This document shows, in pieces, positions 26,029 through 37,165 of a stretch of DNA of 64,000 nucleotides; position 1 is the stretch's first letter, and each line of letters starts with the position of its first letter. Origin of the DNA: Adineta vaga (lineage: Eukaryota > Rotifera); the NCBI GenBank assembly GCA_021613535.1, contig CP075495.1, positions 4,774,001-4,838,000 of the forward strand, written 5' to 3'. A model generated the notes under the pieces. It had not been told where the DNA came from. It searched no databases and saw only the letters and a program-made list of their open reading frames with translations. Position numbers and translations under genes: made by a program.

Positions 26029-28906
26029 ATGGTCGTATGGCTTCGGCCTGAGTTTATTCTGGTAATTGTCACCAGTTTGTACTGTTGCTCACAAATGGGT
26101 ATGTATCATTGAAATAACTAATATATTAAAAGAATAGATACTTTAAGAAAAGAAAAAATAAACATATTATCATGGAAAATTGAACGATGTTTTTTCTTCT
26201 TCTTCTTCTTCTTCTGAAAATGTCATTATGTCATATTTTTGTTATTAATTTATAGTCATTCTAATTTGATGTCTTATATGTCATTCGAAATAGTTAGATG
26301 AAGAAGCAAATATTTATAAGATTAAGAAATCCTATCTTAACACTCACTTAAATGACATCCGAGTATCGATGTGTAAAGCTTCAGAATGAATACAAATTTC
26401 TCATTCAATATATATAACCAATAGAAAAAGAAAACGACAGAAAGATTATGGAAAAAAAACTTTTTTTTTGTATGTATGTATGTTTATCGATAAAACTATT
26501 TATCTTGTGATTAGACGATAAGATCACGTTTTATCCCTTGAGGATAAATGATTTCTTTTCGTTTTTAATTATCATACATAGAGATAGAGATAGATTTTCA
26601 CTCAAGGATCGATTGCTTTTTTGTTTTGAATAGTTTCAGCAAAAACATATGATAAATTTTGGTGTGCAACGGAAGAAGGTCGTCATCAATTATCATGTCC
26701 AGATGAAACAGCTTTATTAACAGATGTATCAATACGTAAAGTTCATCGTCGTACGCAAATGTGTGAACCTGCTGTTCATTCCGATTATTTTGTGCACTGT
26801 CAAGGATCTGTTGATGGTGCATTATGTGAAGGAAATAAGACATGTTTTATCGAAGTGTCTAGTCGAAATTATATACAATGTAGTAGTGGAACCTATGCAC
26901 CAACATACTTTTTTGTAAAATATACGTGTACACAAAGTAAATCGACAGAAATACGAGAGAAAAATAGATATAATAGTCATTTCTTTCTATATTAGTTCAT
27001 ACAATGTGTGTGGATACTGAACCGATACGAAATACACTTTATGGATTTATTGTTTCACCAGCGTATCCTCATCCCATGGCTGATAATCTTAAATGTTCAA
27101 TTAATATTGGTAAGAGTTAATTATTTACTTGATATGTAATGATAAATAACTTGCTACTATTGTTTGAAATTTTTATAGAAGCTGATCCATCAATGTACAT
27201 TGAATTATCTCCAGTTCATATAAATTTGCAAGATGCTTATAAATGTCGATCTGAATATTTGGAAATTTTTGGATATTTAAATTCCATATCAACAAATTCG
27301 ACATCCGATAAATCCGTATCAGAGAAATATTCTCAACCAATTTGGAAATCATATCATACATGGTGTGGTGCTGATCGTTCAACCAATAGTCCAACGCCGA
27401 ATACACGTTATTTAATCTCGTCGAATTCATTATACATGTCATTACAAACATCAGCATCAAAACGACCACGCTCTTTCAAAATACGATATAAAGGTATAAA
27501 ACGAAATAAGAAAGAATTTTGATTCATTTTGTTTGTCATAATCTTAGTTATTCCCTCTATCGCACGTTCACAATATGATTCTGATGGAATTGCTATTGAT
27601 TCATCATCTGAACCATATATATCATCAATCATGACAGCAACAACATCGATAGCAATACCATTAACAACGATTGTTATCCCAACGATTGAAGATAATTATA
27701 ATCGAACATCAAACGCAACTATTACGAAACGAACCTATAAGAAAGGTATTTAATTAAATATTCTCTTCTTCGATAGTCAATTTCGGTTCTTTTTTCTTCT
27801 CTTCATAGAAATTATTATCGGTACTATTGCTGGTGTATTCGTGCTTGTAATTGCTATCCTTGTTGGTGTCGGTATATTTCTTTTTATTAAACGGTAATAC
27901 TTTCTGACAAGACATTTCTACTAATATTATCATGTAAACTTATCTTTCTAGTCGTCAAACACGAGCAACAGCAACGAAATTGACAGCAGCATCATCATCA
28001 TCAGGAACAAATGTTGGAAAGAAGAACGTTTCATCTCCAGCATCTCTCAGTAATGCAATGGCAAAACCAGGTACAAAAACATCTGACAAAGCTCCACTTC
28101 TTCAACAAACAACTACAGGCAAACCTCCATCGGTACCAGTTGCAAAACCTAAATTGGTACCTGAAAGAACAGTTCAAATATCTGATGTGAACACATCTCG
28201 TTTCAAATCTCATACGACGGCAGCAACCGGTGTAACAAGTACAACTAGCAAAGATGCTAATTCAGGTCATACAGAAGCAGTTGCAACAGCATCGGCACCA
28301 GCAGCATTGAAATCTACATTAACAGCAGCTGATAGTGGTATTTATGGTGCCGATTTAAGTGACGATGCATCATCTGTAGTAACGAAACCAATCGAAACAC
28401 CAAAAATTTATGGTATCGATTTACCTGATAAATCCGAGAAAAATTCACCTGTGCCACCACGACATCATCACCATCGTCCTCCTTCCCCTCCTCCATTAAC
28501 TGTTGTTATTAATCCACTCAATGAGAATTCTTCATCTACACCGACAAAGACAACATTATCTGCTATTGGTGTACCAAATCATATTTCAATGCATTCTTCT
28601 TTAGCTGATGAAAACGAAGTTTTATTGACTCCACTTTTACAAAATGAACATCTTGATGAAACAGTTAAAAGTGCCTATTTAAGTTTAATTGATGCAACTA
28701 TGAGTGAAAATGAAGGTACAATTGGTGGAGGATCATTAGTAAGTAGCGCATCTCAATCGCGACGAACTTCCAATATTAAACAACCATTATTATCACATGA
28801 AAGAAATCATTTCGAAGGAATCCCACGTAAAACGACACAATTCAATCCATTACATGTTATTTTGAAAAAAGATGCCAATAAATATTATACTACCGAATAC
28901 ATTTAA
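26029..28906 (+). CDS. Type I membrane receptor with SUEL-lectin and CUB domains
   Basis: Exons 26029-26098, 26634-26936, 26996-27109, 27179-27493, 27548-27745, 27809-27893 and 27952-28906 total 2,040 nt, or 679 residues. The signal peptide is MVVWLRPEFILVIVTSLYCC. A SUEL/galactose-binding lectin-like domain covers ~40-120 (LSCPDETALLTDVSI, LCEGNKTCFIEVSS, VKYTCTQ). A CUB-like domain covers ~130-260 (GFIVSPAYPHPMADNLKCS, CRSEYLEIFG, a late WCG). A Ser/Thr-rich stalk and a single membrane helix (IIIGTIAGVFVLVIAILVGV) follow. The 320-residue cytoplasmic tail is Ser/Pro-rich with a repeated IYGxDLxD motif (GIYGADLSDD, KIYGIDLPDK). It is probably a cell-surface or adhesion receptor; the ligand is unknown. 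Confidence 0.72.
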
Positions 28907-29099
28907 CAATCATTAACGAAACATTTCATATCAAGAACGGTTTCTTTATCATGTTGGACTGATATCTCTGATTGATTTTTCTCTTTTGTTTTTGCTCTCT
29001 TCTGTCTTTTTACAAAACATGAATAACGTATAATAAGAATAAACAAAAAAAAAATAAATAGATGTTTTTTTTTTCGTAAGATACTTTGTTGTATATTTA

Positions 29100-30813
29100 T
29101 CAGTTTGTGTTGGATTTATCATCTGAAAATGGTCCAGCAAATACACTAAGATCATCAATTGATACAAACCAAATTTGCTCGAATGCATAACGAATTGCTT
29201 TCTTTGAATCCATCAATGGTTCATTTAAGATTTTCGAAAAGATTTTAGCAATCATTTGCATATTATTTGCAAATGCACCCGTACCAATTGGTCCTAATAA
29301 TAAATATGTACTTTTACCATTACCATTTGTATTAGCAACAGCAGATGCAATAATAGCTTGAACTTTTTTATATGTTCGATCATACATATCATCGAAATTT
29401 TCACGTGATGGTGGCTTGTATAGACCTTCATCCATACCAGAAAGATCATAACCTAATTGAGAGAGAGAGAGAAAGAAATAAATAAGTAGAAAATTGAATG
29501 GATGAGTATATAGGGTTATCAATCATCGATCTCTGCTGAAAAATAAGTTAGCATGGTAATTCTTGCATGTCAGGATTATTAGCTTTGTTATGAATAAATT
29601 ATTCTAAAATGTATTTGATTCTATCGGAAGAAAAACATAAATATGCAAGGAAATCGATTGTTTCCGTGATCAATTAAATATTCTTGATGTACAAAAGATT
29701 CTTTTTGAAAAGTGAACATTTCATGGTGATTAATCGTTGGATAGAATGAAATTAGTCAGTAAACTATCTAGATTTGTCTAATTTGAAATCACAAAAACGA
29801 TTCTCGAAAAGAAACTACTTACAAGCTGCAACAATCAAATCTGTTAGACGTTCTTGTGAACATTCACCCCGAAAGAATCGTACATTTTGTATATAGGCAA
29901 CACCAAATTCAGGTAGCATATATCCACCATCCATAATATTATATTTTAAATCTAATAATGCACGATATCCATCGGAATTAAAAAGAATGACCTAAAATAA
30001 GAAGAATGAATAATAAATTCGAACAAATGATTCTACAGACTTCTTCTTGAGTTCGAGCATTTTCAAGATAATAACCACCAGGCATACGTTCGTCAGCAAA
30101 ATCAAGAACAATAACTTGTTTATCAACAGGAGCCTGGAAAACTGCTTCTTCAATACCTGATCTAATAAATTTAATTTCTCCCGCACAATCACGTTTTTCA
30201 ACAGGTGAGTCTAGAAGTTTATCATGTGAATCTTGATCTGCTTCTGGATTAAAAAGACCAGGTTCTTTCAAATCTTTAATTTCTTGATAATTCCAATATA
30301 ATTTTAATTCACTCATTTGAAAACCATCTTCTTCACGACATTGTTTAATATTATTTCTTGATTGTTTTGGACCATCCGAACAGCATCTATTTCTAATTCC
30401 CAATATATACCTTTATCTTCTGCACGATATTGTTGTTGATACGGTTCTGTACTTTCTTTTAAATCATTATAAGTGTTTTCAAGTTTTGACCAATCTATAC
30501 TTGGCTTACATTTAGCTATTAAGCCCATCAAACGTTCGTTATTTGTCGACTTCATTGCTAATAGAAAATACAGCATTGTTCGACGACTTTGATGATAATC
30601 ATAACGTCTTCTAGTTTCATCGTTCAATAATATGGGATCTGCGATACTCAGAATTGACTGGATATCACTTTCCTGGAGTGCATGTGAAGGTATGTAAGGT
30701 TTTGCATTGCTCGTATTGTATTGCATTAATGTCTGAGAAAATGTTAAAAGAAATAAGGAACGAGTTAATAATGAAGTCGGAGAACGATAAACAGACGAGA
30801 GGAAATGTGCCAT
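29100..30813 (-). CDS. Microbial-type PARG-like macrodomain protein (TIGR02452/DUF2263-like)
   Basis: Exons 30813-30443, 30392-30041, 29991-29823 and 29452-29100 total 1,245 nt, or 414 residues. The macrodomain core has VIVLDFADERMPGG, then ARTQEEVILF, which corresponds to the GG(G)-X(6-8)-QEE signature of poly(ADP-ribose) glycohydrolases. Later come MLPEFGVAYIQNVRFFRGE, SRENFDDMYDRTYKKVQAII, YLLLGPIGTGAFANN and MIAKIFSKIL, the C-terminal order seen in microbial-type PARG. The third Gly of the loop is Tyr here. Such proteins remove ADP-ribose from proteins after DNA damage. The first intron (30442-30393) is only 50 nt with a GTATCA donor, but it is the splice that keeps the frame; a frameshift is the alternative. 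A start at the internal Met before QYNTSNAKPYI is also possible. Confidence 0.75.
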
Positions 30814-31600
30814 TACTTGTTATATGTGACAAACATGATTTAGATTATTTTACAATTTCAATTCAATTTGGAAATAAAGAAAGAGAATGTTAACAAAGTG
30901 CGCTTGATCATGATTTGTTTTTGCTATAGGTAAGAGAAAAGGAAAACAAGCGCACAAGCACTGCATCCATGTTTGTCAACAAAGCGATGACTGATGATGA
31001 TTCGTTGACATCTTTGCAATGACCGTATGGTATGTGCTGTACGAATCGATAGAGAGAGAAAGAAAGAGTTTTTTTTCACGCTCTTATTATTTCGGAATGA
31101 TATTAAGTAAAGAGTTTTTATTTGATTATTCATCAATGATTACGAAATAAATCTTGATTAGCTTAGTTCTAACTGAAAAATCGTTGTATTTTAGTTTTTA
31201 AAAGAGTTTTATATTAGATTGATTATTTATATTTCTTACTTGTTGAGAAAAAATTGAATTGTATGCTAATAGTGATTCTAACGAAAATGACCTAATCAAA
31301 AATCGATCTATACGGTTCGTGATCGTGAATGTCAATTGTCATTAACAAAAACAACCTTTTAAAGTAACATTCGATTGGTGTATTTCTCATCAATTCAACT
31401 TGACGATGAAGATACCGATCGATCCAACTAGTCAAGTGTTCCTATGTAGATTCGAACTGTACGACATCTGCAGTTTATGTTAAGAAAAAATCTTAATAAA
31501 ACGAATAGTGATAAGATATTTTCATACAAATGAAAGAGACTTTAATTGAAATATTTTCAAAGGAAGTTTCTACAATTAAAATCCTAGATGAATTCTAATT
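30814..31600. other. Intergenic, nothing recognised
   Basis: AT-rich interval between the PARG-like start and the 3' end of GPCR 2; no coding signal. Confidence 0.6.
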
Positions 31601-32628
31601 TTATGGAATACAACAATAATGTTTCATCAATCGTCTTAATTCCTTCCGAAAAATACGAGTAGTTAAGATATAAATATAAAATGTTGCACTAAAATTTATA
31701 TTTGCTAACATATATGCAACAGTAGAATAGAATTGATCAAGCACTACTTGAACAGTGGACTTGTTCCATTGCATTGTTACTGTTGAATAAACTAAAAATA
31801 TTGGAAATGGTAAACATGTTATAAGGTAAACTGCTAATTGAACTAATATCATGAGTAAGATATCATATTCTCTTGATCTTCTGTAGATAGCTTTGCCACG
31901 TTGTAGATTAGCTGGAACTTGAATGTTGACACGTCTTCGACTAAATCGAATATTTCGAATAGTTAGAAAACCAAAAGTAATCATTAGTATAGGAGTTAAG
32001 AAGCCAGCTAAAATTGTATTGTAGATGTTGTAAAAGATTGAATAATTGAACCACGCTACAATGCATCGACCTATAGAATAATAAATCAAGTAGAAGTTGT
32101 CGATGAAATTCAAAAATACTTACCATTGATAATTTGATAATTCAATGGAATATGCAGAGAAATGAAGCACCAAATAATCCCCACAATCGGAATCAATCGT
32201 CTAGCAACTTTGATATGACTAAATGCACGAAGTTGAACACTTACTGAACTCATTGCCCAACGATCTATACATGCTAATACAATATAAAACCTTGACAACA
32301 TTGTAGTAATATGAGAAAGATAAACTCGAAATCTGCAAAAGAATAATGATGTTGCTGTTAGATCAATGCCAAAACCAAATGTTAAGAAATGAAAAAAGAT
32401 AACAATATTGACAATTAAAAGATTTGTAATAGAAGAAGCAAGAATGTAACAGGAACATGAACTTTGAAGATATACTTGTTGAGTTAAAATGAGAATATTG
32501 AGAATTGATCCAATGTTTCCAGTAAGAAAAATAAACGGATATAAGTAACGACCAATACAAAGTTGAATAAGAGTGAGTGTAGTGATCAATGGATCGATCG
32601 GTGTGACTATCATAGAAGTATTGGACAT
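31601..32628 (-). CDS. Rhodopsin-class seven-helix receptor 2
   Basis: Exons 32628-32124 and 32070-31601 give 324 residues. TM1 is FIFLTGNIGSILNILILT with the conserved GN. TM3 carries CRFRVYLSHITTMLSRFYIV and ends ACIDRWAMSS, a DRW variant of DRY. TM5 is YNTILAGFLTPILMITFGFL, TM6 is LMILVQLAVYLITCLPFPIF with the CLPFP proline kink, and TM7 is YMLANINFSATFYIYIL with no canonical NPxxY. The N-terminus has an NTS glycosylation site. It differs from GPCR 1 in length and motifs, so the two are not a recent tandem pair. It is an orphan peptide-type receptor with no inferable ligand. Confidence 0.8.
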
Positions 32629-33892
32629 GTTTTGTTAAGATTCTATTTCAGAAATAAATGAGAGAAAGAAGTTGAAAATACCGACTTGTTCTTTCTAAAG
32701 ATTATGTACTTTTAACTAATAAGACAGGCAAAAGGATTTATTCAAATATGAATATATTTTATGATTCTTTTTATATATGAAAACGAAAATGAAGAGTTCT
32801 TTTTGAAATGAGCTTATAGCTAATCTCATCTAGCAATTCTAAGTTTATTATGCATTTCTATCATTTCAGCCTTTTCAAGAAAGTTTTAAGTAATAATGAA
32901 CATAAAATGTTAAGAATCTTTTTCATATAGATTAAGTTAATGAGGATGAATTTACTGTTTTTGATGGAAAATAGTTGGTATTCAAAAGAATTATATGTGA
33001 TGAAAAACAAATCTTCTTATTAACCTATTTTACAATAAAACTATTCATGAATAATGCGCCAAAGAAAGTGAAAATCGCACAATATTCTCTACAAAAAAGT
33101 TGAATGATGAGTAATTTTATCAAATTATATTATTTAACTTAGTGGATCTGAAATCTAAATTAACAATATTGCTAATAAACAAGAAAAAGATTGATTTCTA
33201 AATTCACTTTGATTGAATGATGCGTGTAAAACGGAATATACTTATTTAAATCATAGACTACTATAGTTCTGTTTTACTTCGAGATATAATGAATAAATAA
33301 TCTTTCCTATCATAGCTATACGAATTTTATTCAATAAATTCAAATGAGAAGCATACTATATTGCTACACGATTCTATGATCGTCATAGGATATTTTATTT
33401 GTTCTAAATTTATATAAACTCTACTAAATCATAATCTGTCATACGACCAATTAGTAAAAAAGCATACTTTGTCGATGAGATAAGCTGATTATTCGTAAAA
33501 TAATGAACCAAGTGCATAAGATTAGAGATGAAAAACATCGATGGATATACGACACATCTTGAAAATAAATGAACTTATCTTTCTTTTCTTTTTTTTTTCA
33601 AATGAGAATTTAATTTAACAAAAAGCTAATGTACTTCGATCGTAGAATTAATCTGTTTAGGAAATCTTCCTTGATGAAATTTTCACATATGCTTTAACAC
33701 TCAGCTGGATATATTATGTTTATTGTTCAGATCATCTTTATTTGGATATGAAGAAATAAATCGAATGTATATGTTTTACTGTAAGATCATAGACACAAAG
33801 AAAGTTTCTCTGATAGATAGGTAAAACTCAAATGAACGAGTCCTACATATTGGTTTTACATCGATAAATTATGCATTAGATATTTCACAATG
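32629..33892. other. Intergenic, nothing recognised
   Basis: About 1.2 kb of AT-rich DNA with stops in all frames and no repeat or RNA gene seen. Confidence 0.6.
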
Positions 33893-34906
33893 TTAATAAT
33901 GAAACTCATTGAACAATTTCTTATACTCTTGTTCTAACAGACTAGAACCATGTTGAAATTCAATTTGACGTTCAAAAAACACTTGTTCGAGTTTCTTCAT
34001 TGTATTTGTTAATTGTTGTGTTAATTTCGAATGTGTTTTACTACGTTCTTCATCGTTTGATAATGACATATATCGTCCAATACTAGAAGTTTGATCAAGA
34101 ATAAAACGATTTAATATATAGGTAGATGTACTCGATAATTCATAGAGAAAATAAGCATTATTTTCAAGTTGAAATAAGATTGGAATAAAACAATCGGTTT
34201 GAATAGGAATAGTTAGATTAATTTCTTTTTTTATATCAAGATTGTGAATCAATTTATCAATCTGTTCGAATCGTTGTTTAATCTGTTGAATTCGTATTTG
34301 AATTTTTTCCAACGTATTTTTCGAATTAAAATCATTATAAAGTATAAGATCCGTCGATTTGATGGTTGAAATGATAGATCCAATGGAACTTGTTGAATAT
34401 CTTCGAACAGATTAGAAATTTTCGTTAGTTGATCAATGATTCTATTAATGAAAATCGCATTCTCATTAAAAATTCGAGAAATACTATTCACAGTCGCTGG
34501 TAATAGTCTTTCTTTCATCAAAGATGAGCCTGATCGAATTAATTTAAATATTGTTTTAATATAACTCGGAACACGTTTTACAGCAAGTTCAATGCGATAC
34601 ATAGTCGAATAAATATCCATAAATAGTTTTTGCAAAGCGGAATTCATTTGTAGTAATTTCATACGAATTGATTGAGAATGTTGAATCATAAGTATTGATT
34701 GAAGATAAACAACAGAAATACTATCAGAAAGTAATTCCTTCGATAATGACAAACTATTGAATTCTATGATATACCAGTGACAAATAAGAATGAAGGAATA
34801 TATGAAACTTACGAGAATGTAATTGTACTTCATTTCCTTGAACTAGTTGATTGAAAGTACTCAGAATGAATAAGATATAACAGCAATCAACATATCGTGT
34901 TGTCAT
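33893..34906 (-). CDS. Secreted helical protein of unknown function
   Basis: Exon 1 (34906-34813) encodes a signal peptide (MTTRYVDCCYILFILSTFNQ) and splices in frame to exon 2 (34763-34390). The reading frame then changes. A GTTCCA...TTCAACAG intron to exon 3 (34281 region, frame start 34282, to 33893) keeps it open and gives about 285 residues. The mature protein is rich in heptad-like Leu/Ile/Gln patterns (IRMKLLQMNSALQKLFMDIY, IQQIKQRFEQIDKLIHNLDI), suggesting helical bundles. The last intron is the weakest part of the model; a one-nucleotide frameshift is the alternative. No family is recognised. Confidence 0.5.
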
Positions 34907-35158
34907 GTTAATACGTATGTATTTTTCGCGTTAGTTGAGTTTTTCGTCGAAAATCATTTGTGAAAGAAAACAGCTGACATATATTCTTCGATTATGAGAA
35001 ATCAGTGCTTTTCGTATCAAGAAAATGTATTATGGATCTATTCACATACATATCAATGAAAAAATTATATTCTTCTATGATTGAAGTCTTATCGAGACAA
35101 AGTTTCATTCTTATTTAAATTTTCCAATTAAGAAATGAATGAGTAAAAAAGTTTTCTT

Positions 35159-36861
35159 CTACAGAAAAGGAAGAGATGATTTAAAAAGATTTCGTTTCGT
35201 ATTTTGTCGTTGTTCATTTATATTCAATAATTGAGTTACTTCATCGGTAACTAACATTTTATAATCCCATTTTTCATGAGAACCTGTTGGAATTGGTCCT
35301 GGTTTACGTTGAAATCGACTAGTAAGAAGTGTTGGATGAGTTGATGATTGATTTAATTTCGGTAGACGAGCTGTTGATATCACAGGTTCGAATTTTGTTT
35401 GAACAGTAAGAAATAATAAACGATCGTACATTTCTATTAAACCTTGATGATATTTAAAATATGTTTCATTTAATAATCTTAAACCATCAGCAATCTATAA
35501 TCAAACAAGTAGAAATAGACAAAGAGCATGTGTCATTCAAATCTTCTTTTACTTGTTTTTGATTACATAATTGTAATGGATAAAATGTTCGATGAATAAG
35601 TTCATTGAACCAATTCAATTTTTGTATAGTAAATTTGATTGTTTCAACTTCCCATAAAAATTCTAAATTTGGTCGTTTTTCTCCATGTAATTGTTCAATT
35701 ATGCGTGAACTATGTTCATTTGTATTATACCAAGTTTCAATAACTTCAACAGGTAATGGTAATGTATTTATATTTGGTTCACGATGAATAATTACTAATC
35801 TACCAGTTGATATTAAAGATCTTCGTAATAAATTTATACATAACATCAATGGACTTATGATATTAGTATGGATTTTAGGAATATTTTCATTCATTGTAAC
35901 ACTGTTTATATGATGAAGACAATTAAATAGAATGATTCGATCGAATATTTTCGATGATAATTGTTCTTTAATTGCATCTAAATGACGAAGATAACATATT
36001 TTCATCGATATGATTGATTTAAACGGAAAGTAGAAATTCTGCTGTTTTATTTAGAAATTACGATAAAATATCGAATGAATTTTTCATCTTTTATTATTAG
36101 TTTTAGCTGATAGCATTGAATTGATTCAAATGTTTGTTTTATCTAATACACCTGTGTAAAGAATGACATGCCAGACATTTATAAGAAAAGTAAAATTCTG
36201 TTTTCTTTTGATTTGTTCTGTCGAGAAAATATTTTCTTTAACTTGTCAACATTAATGTAACAATTGTCATAGGAAAAAAAAGAAGAAAAATCTCGGCTGA
36301 CAACATTCAATATTATATTAATAAAAGTTGTTGTGAATGTGAAGAAGAAAGAAAGAAAGACTCTAATCGATTGCTTAAATATGAAAATGAAATTAAAGGA
36401 TTAACATATTGAATATCATCAGTAACATAATTCGATTTTTTTATCTTCGATAATTTCTACGATTGTCTCTAATTAACCTTCTCATTCATACTCAGATTTC
36501 ATTGTTACCAATTAAAGAAAGAGAATGATGGTTCAACTGTTGTATTTTACTTACCATGATGTAATTTACAATCAATAAAATGAACCGGTTTATTCAGAAA
36601 AAGTCGTTCTTCAATGATAGATGCCCATTCTGGCTCTTCACCAACAAGACATACGAGATCACTACAATTCACTTCAGCATGTTTTGCTAAATAAGTACAA
36701 AATTCTTTTTCATATTGTGCACCAAATCGACATTTGCTCAATGGATAAATTCGTTCATTATTAACAACTGACAGACCAGTCGTAAAATTAATTCGTTGAA
36801 AATATCGTTCCGCAGCAATTGAATATGGTCGTGGACTTTCTGGTGCTAGATAGGATGTCAT
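35159..36861 (-). CDS. Class I SAM-methyltransferase-like protein
   Basis: Exon A (36861-36555) contains YPLSKCRFGAQYEKEFCTYL and SDLVCLVGEEPEWASIIEER, then VHFIDCKLHHG, resembling motif I and the acidic beta-2 end of a Rossmann methyltransferase. Exon B (up to about 36044, to 35553) has KICYLRHLDAIKEQL, FDRIILFNCLHHI (like motif IV with a HHI turn), and STGRLVIIHREPN. Exon C (35494-35159) is a basic C-terminal tail. B and C join cleanly in phase 0. Exon A ends in phase 1 at an excellent GTAAGT donor, whereas B needs phase 0 after its CAGCAG acceptor, so a small exon in 36045-36554 is missing from this model. A TATAG acceptor lies 2 nt before the ATG. The substrate is unknown. Confidence 0.5.
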
Positions 36862-37024
36862 TTCTATATGAAATTTTTATACAAATGTTGCAGGACGAGA
36901 AAAAAGATTGAATTTTTTTGCTTCTTTACCTTTCGAATAGCGCCCTTATTACTTTCCGTTTTTTTCAACGAGCGCGATCTCTCTCTCGCTCCTACTCGTC
37001 GTCTTTCCTTCTCCTTCACGATGG

Positions 37025-37025
<1 letters not shown>

Positions 37026-37055
<30 letters not shown>

Positions 37056-37056
37056 C
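37026..37056. repeat. (ATG)n microsatellite
   Basis: Uninterrupted trinucleotide run between the methyltransferase-like gene and the Cys-loop channel gene. Confidence 0.9.
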
Positions 37057-37165
37057 AACAACTCAAATACAATGCAAATTTAAGATGTCATAATAAAAAA
37101 GAAAAGAAAGAATGTTTTAGTCGCTTGAAGGTTTATATTAAAGAAATCTTTCATTTTCTTTTTCA

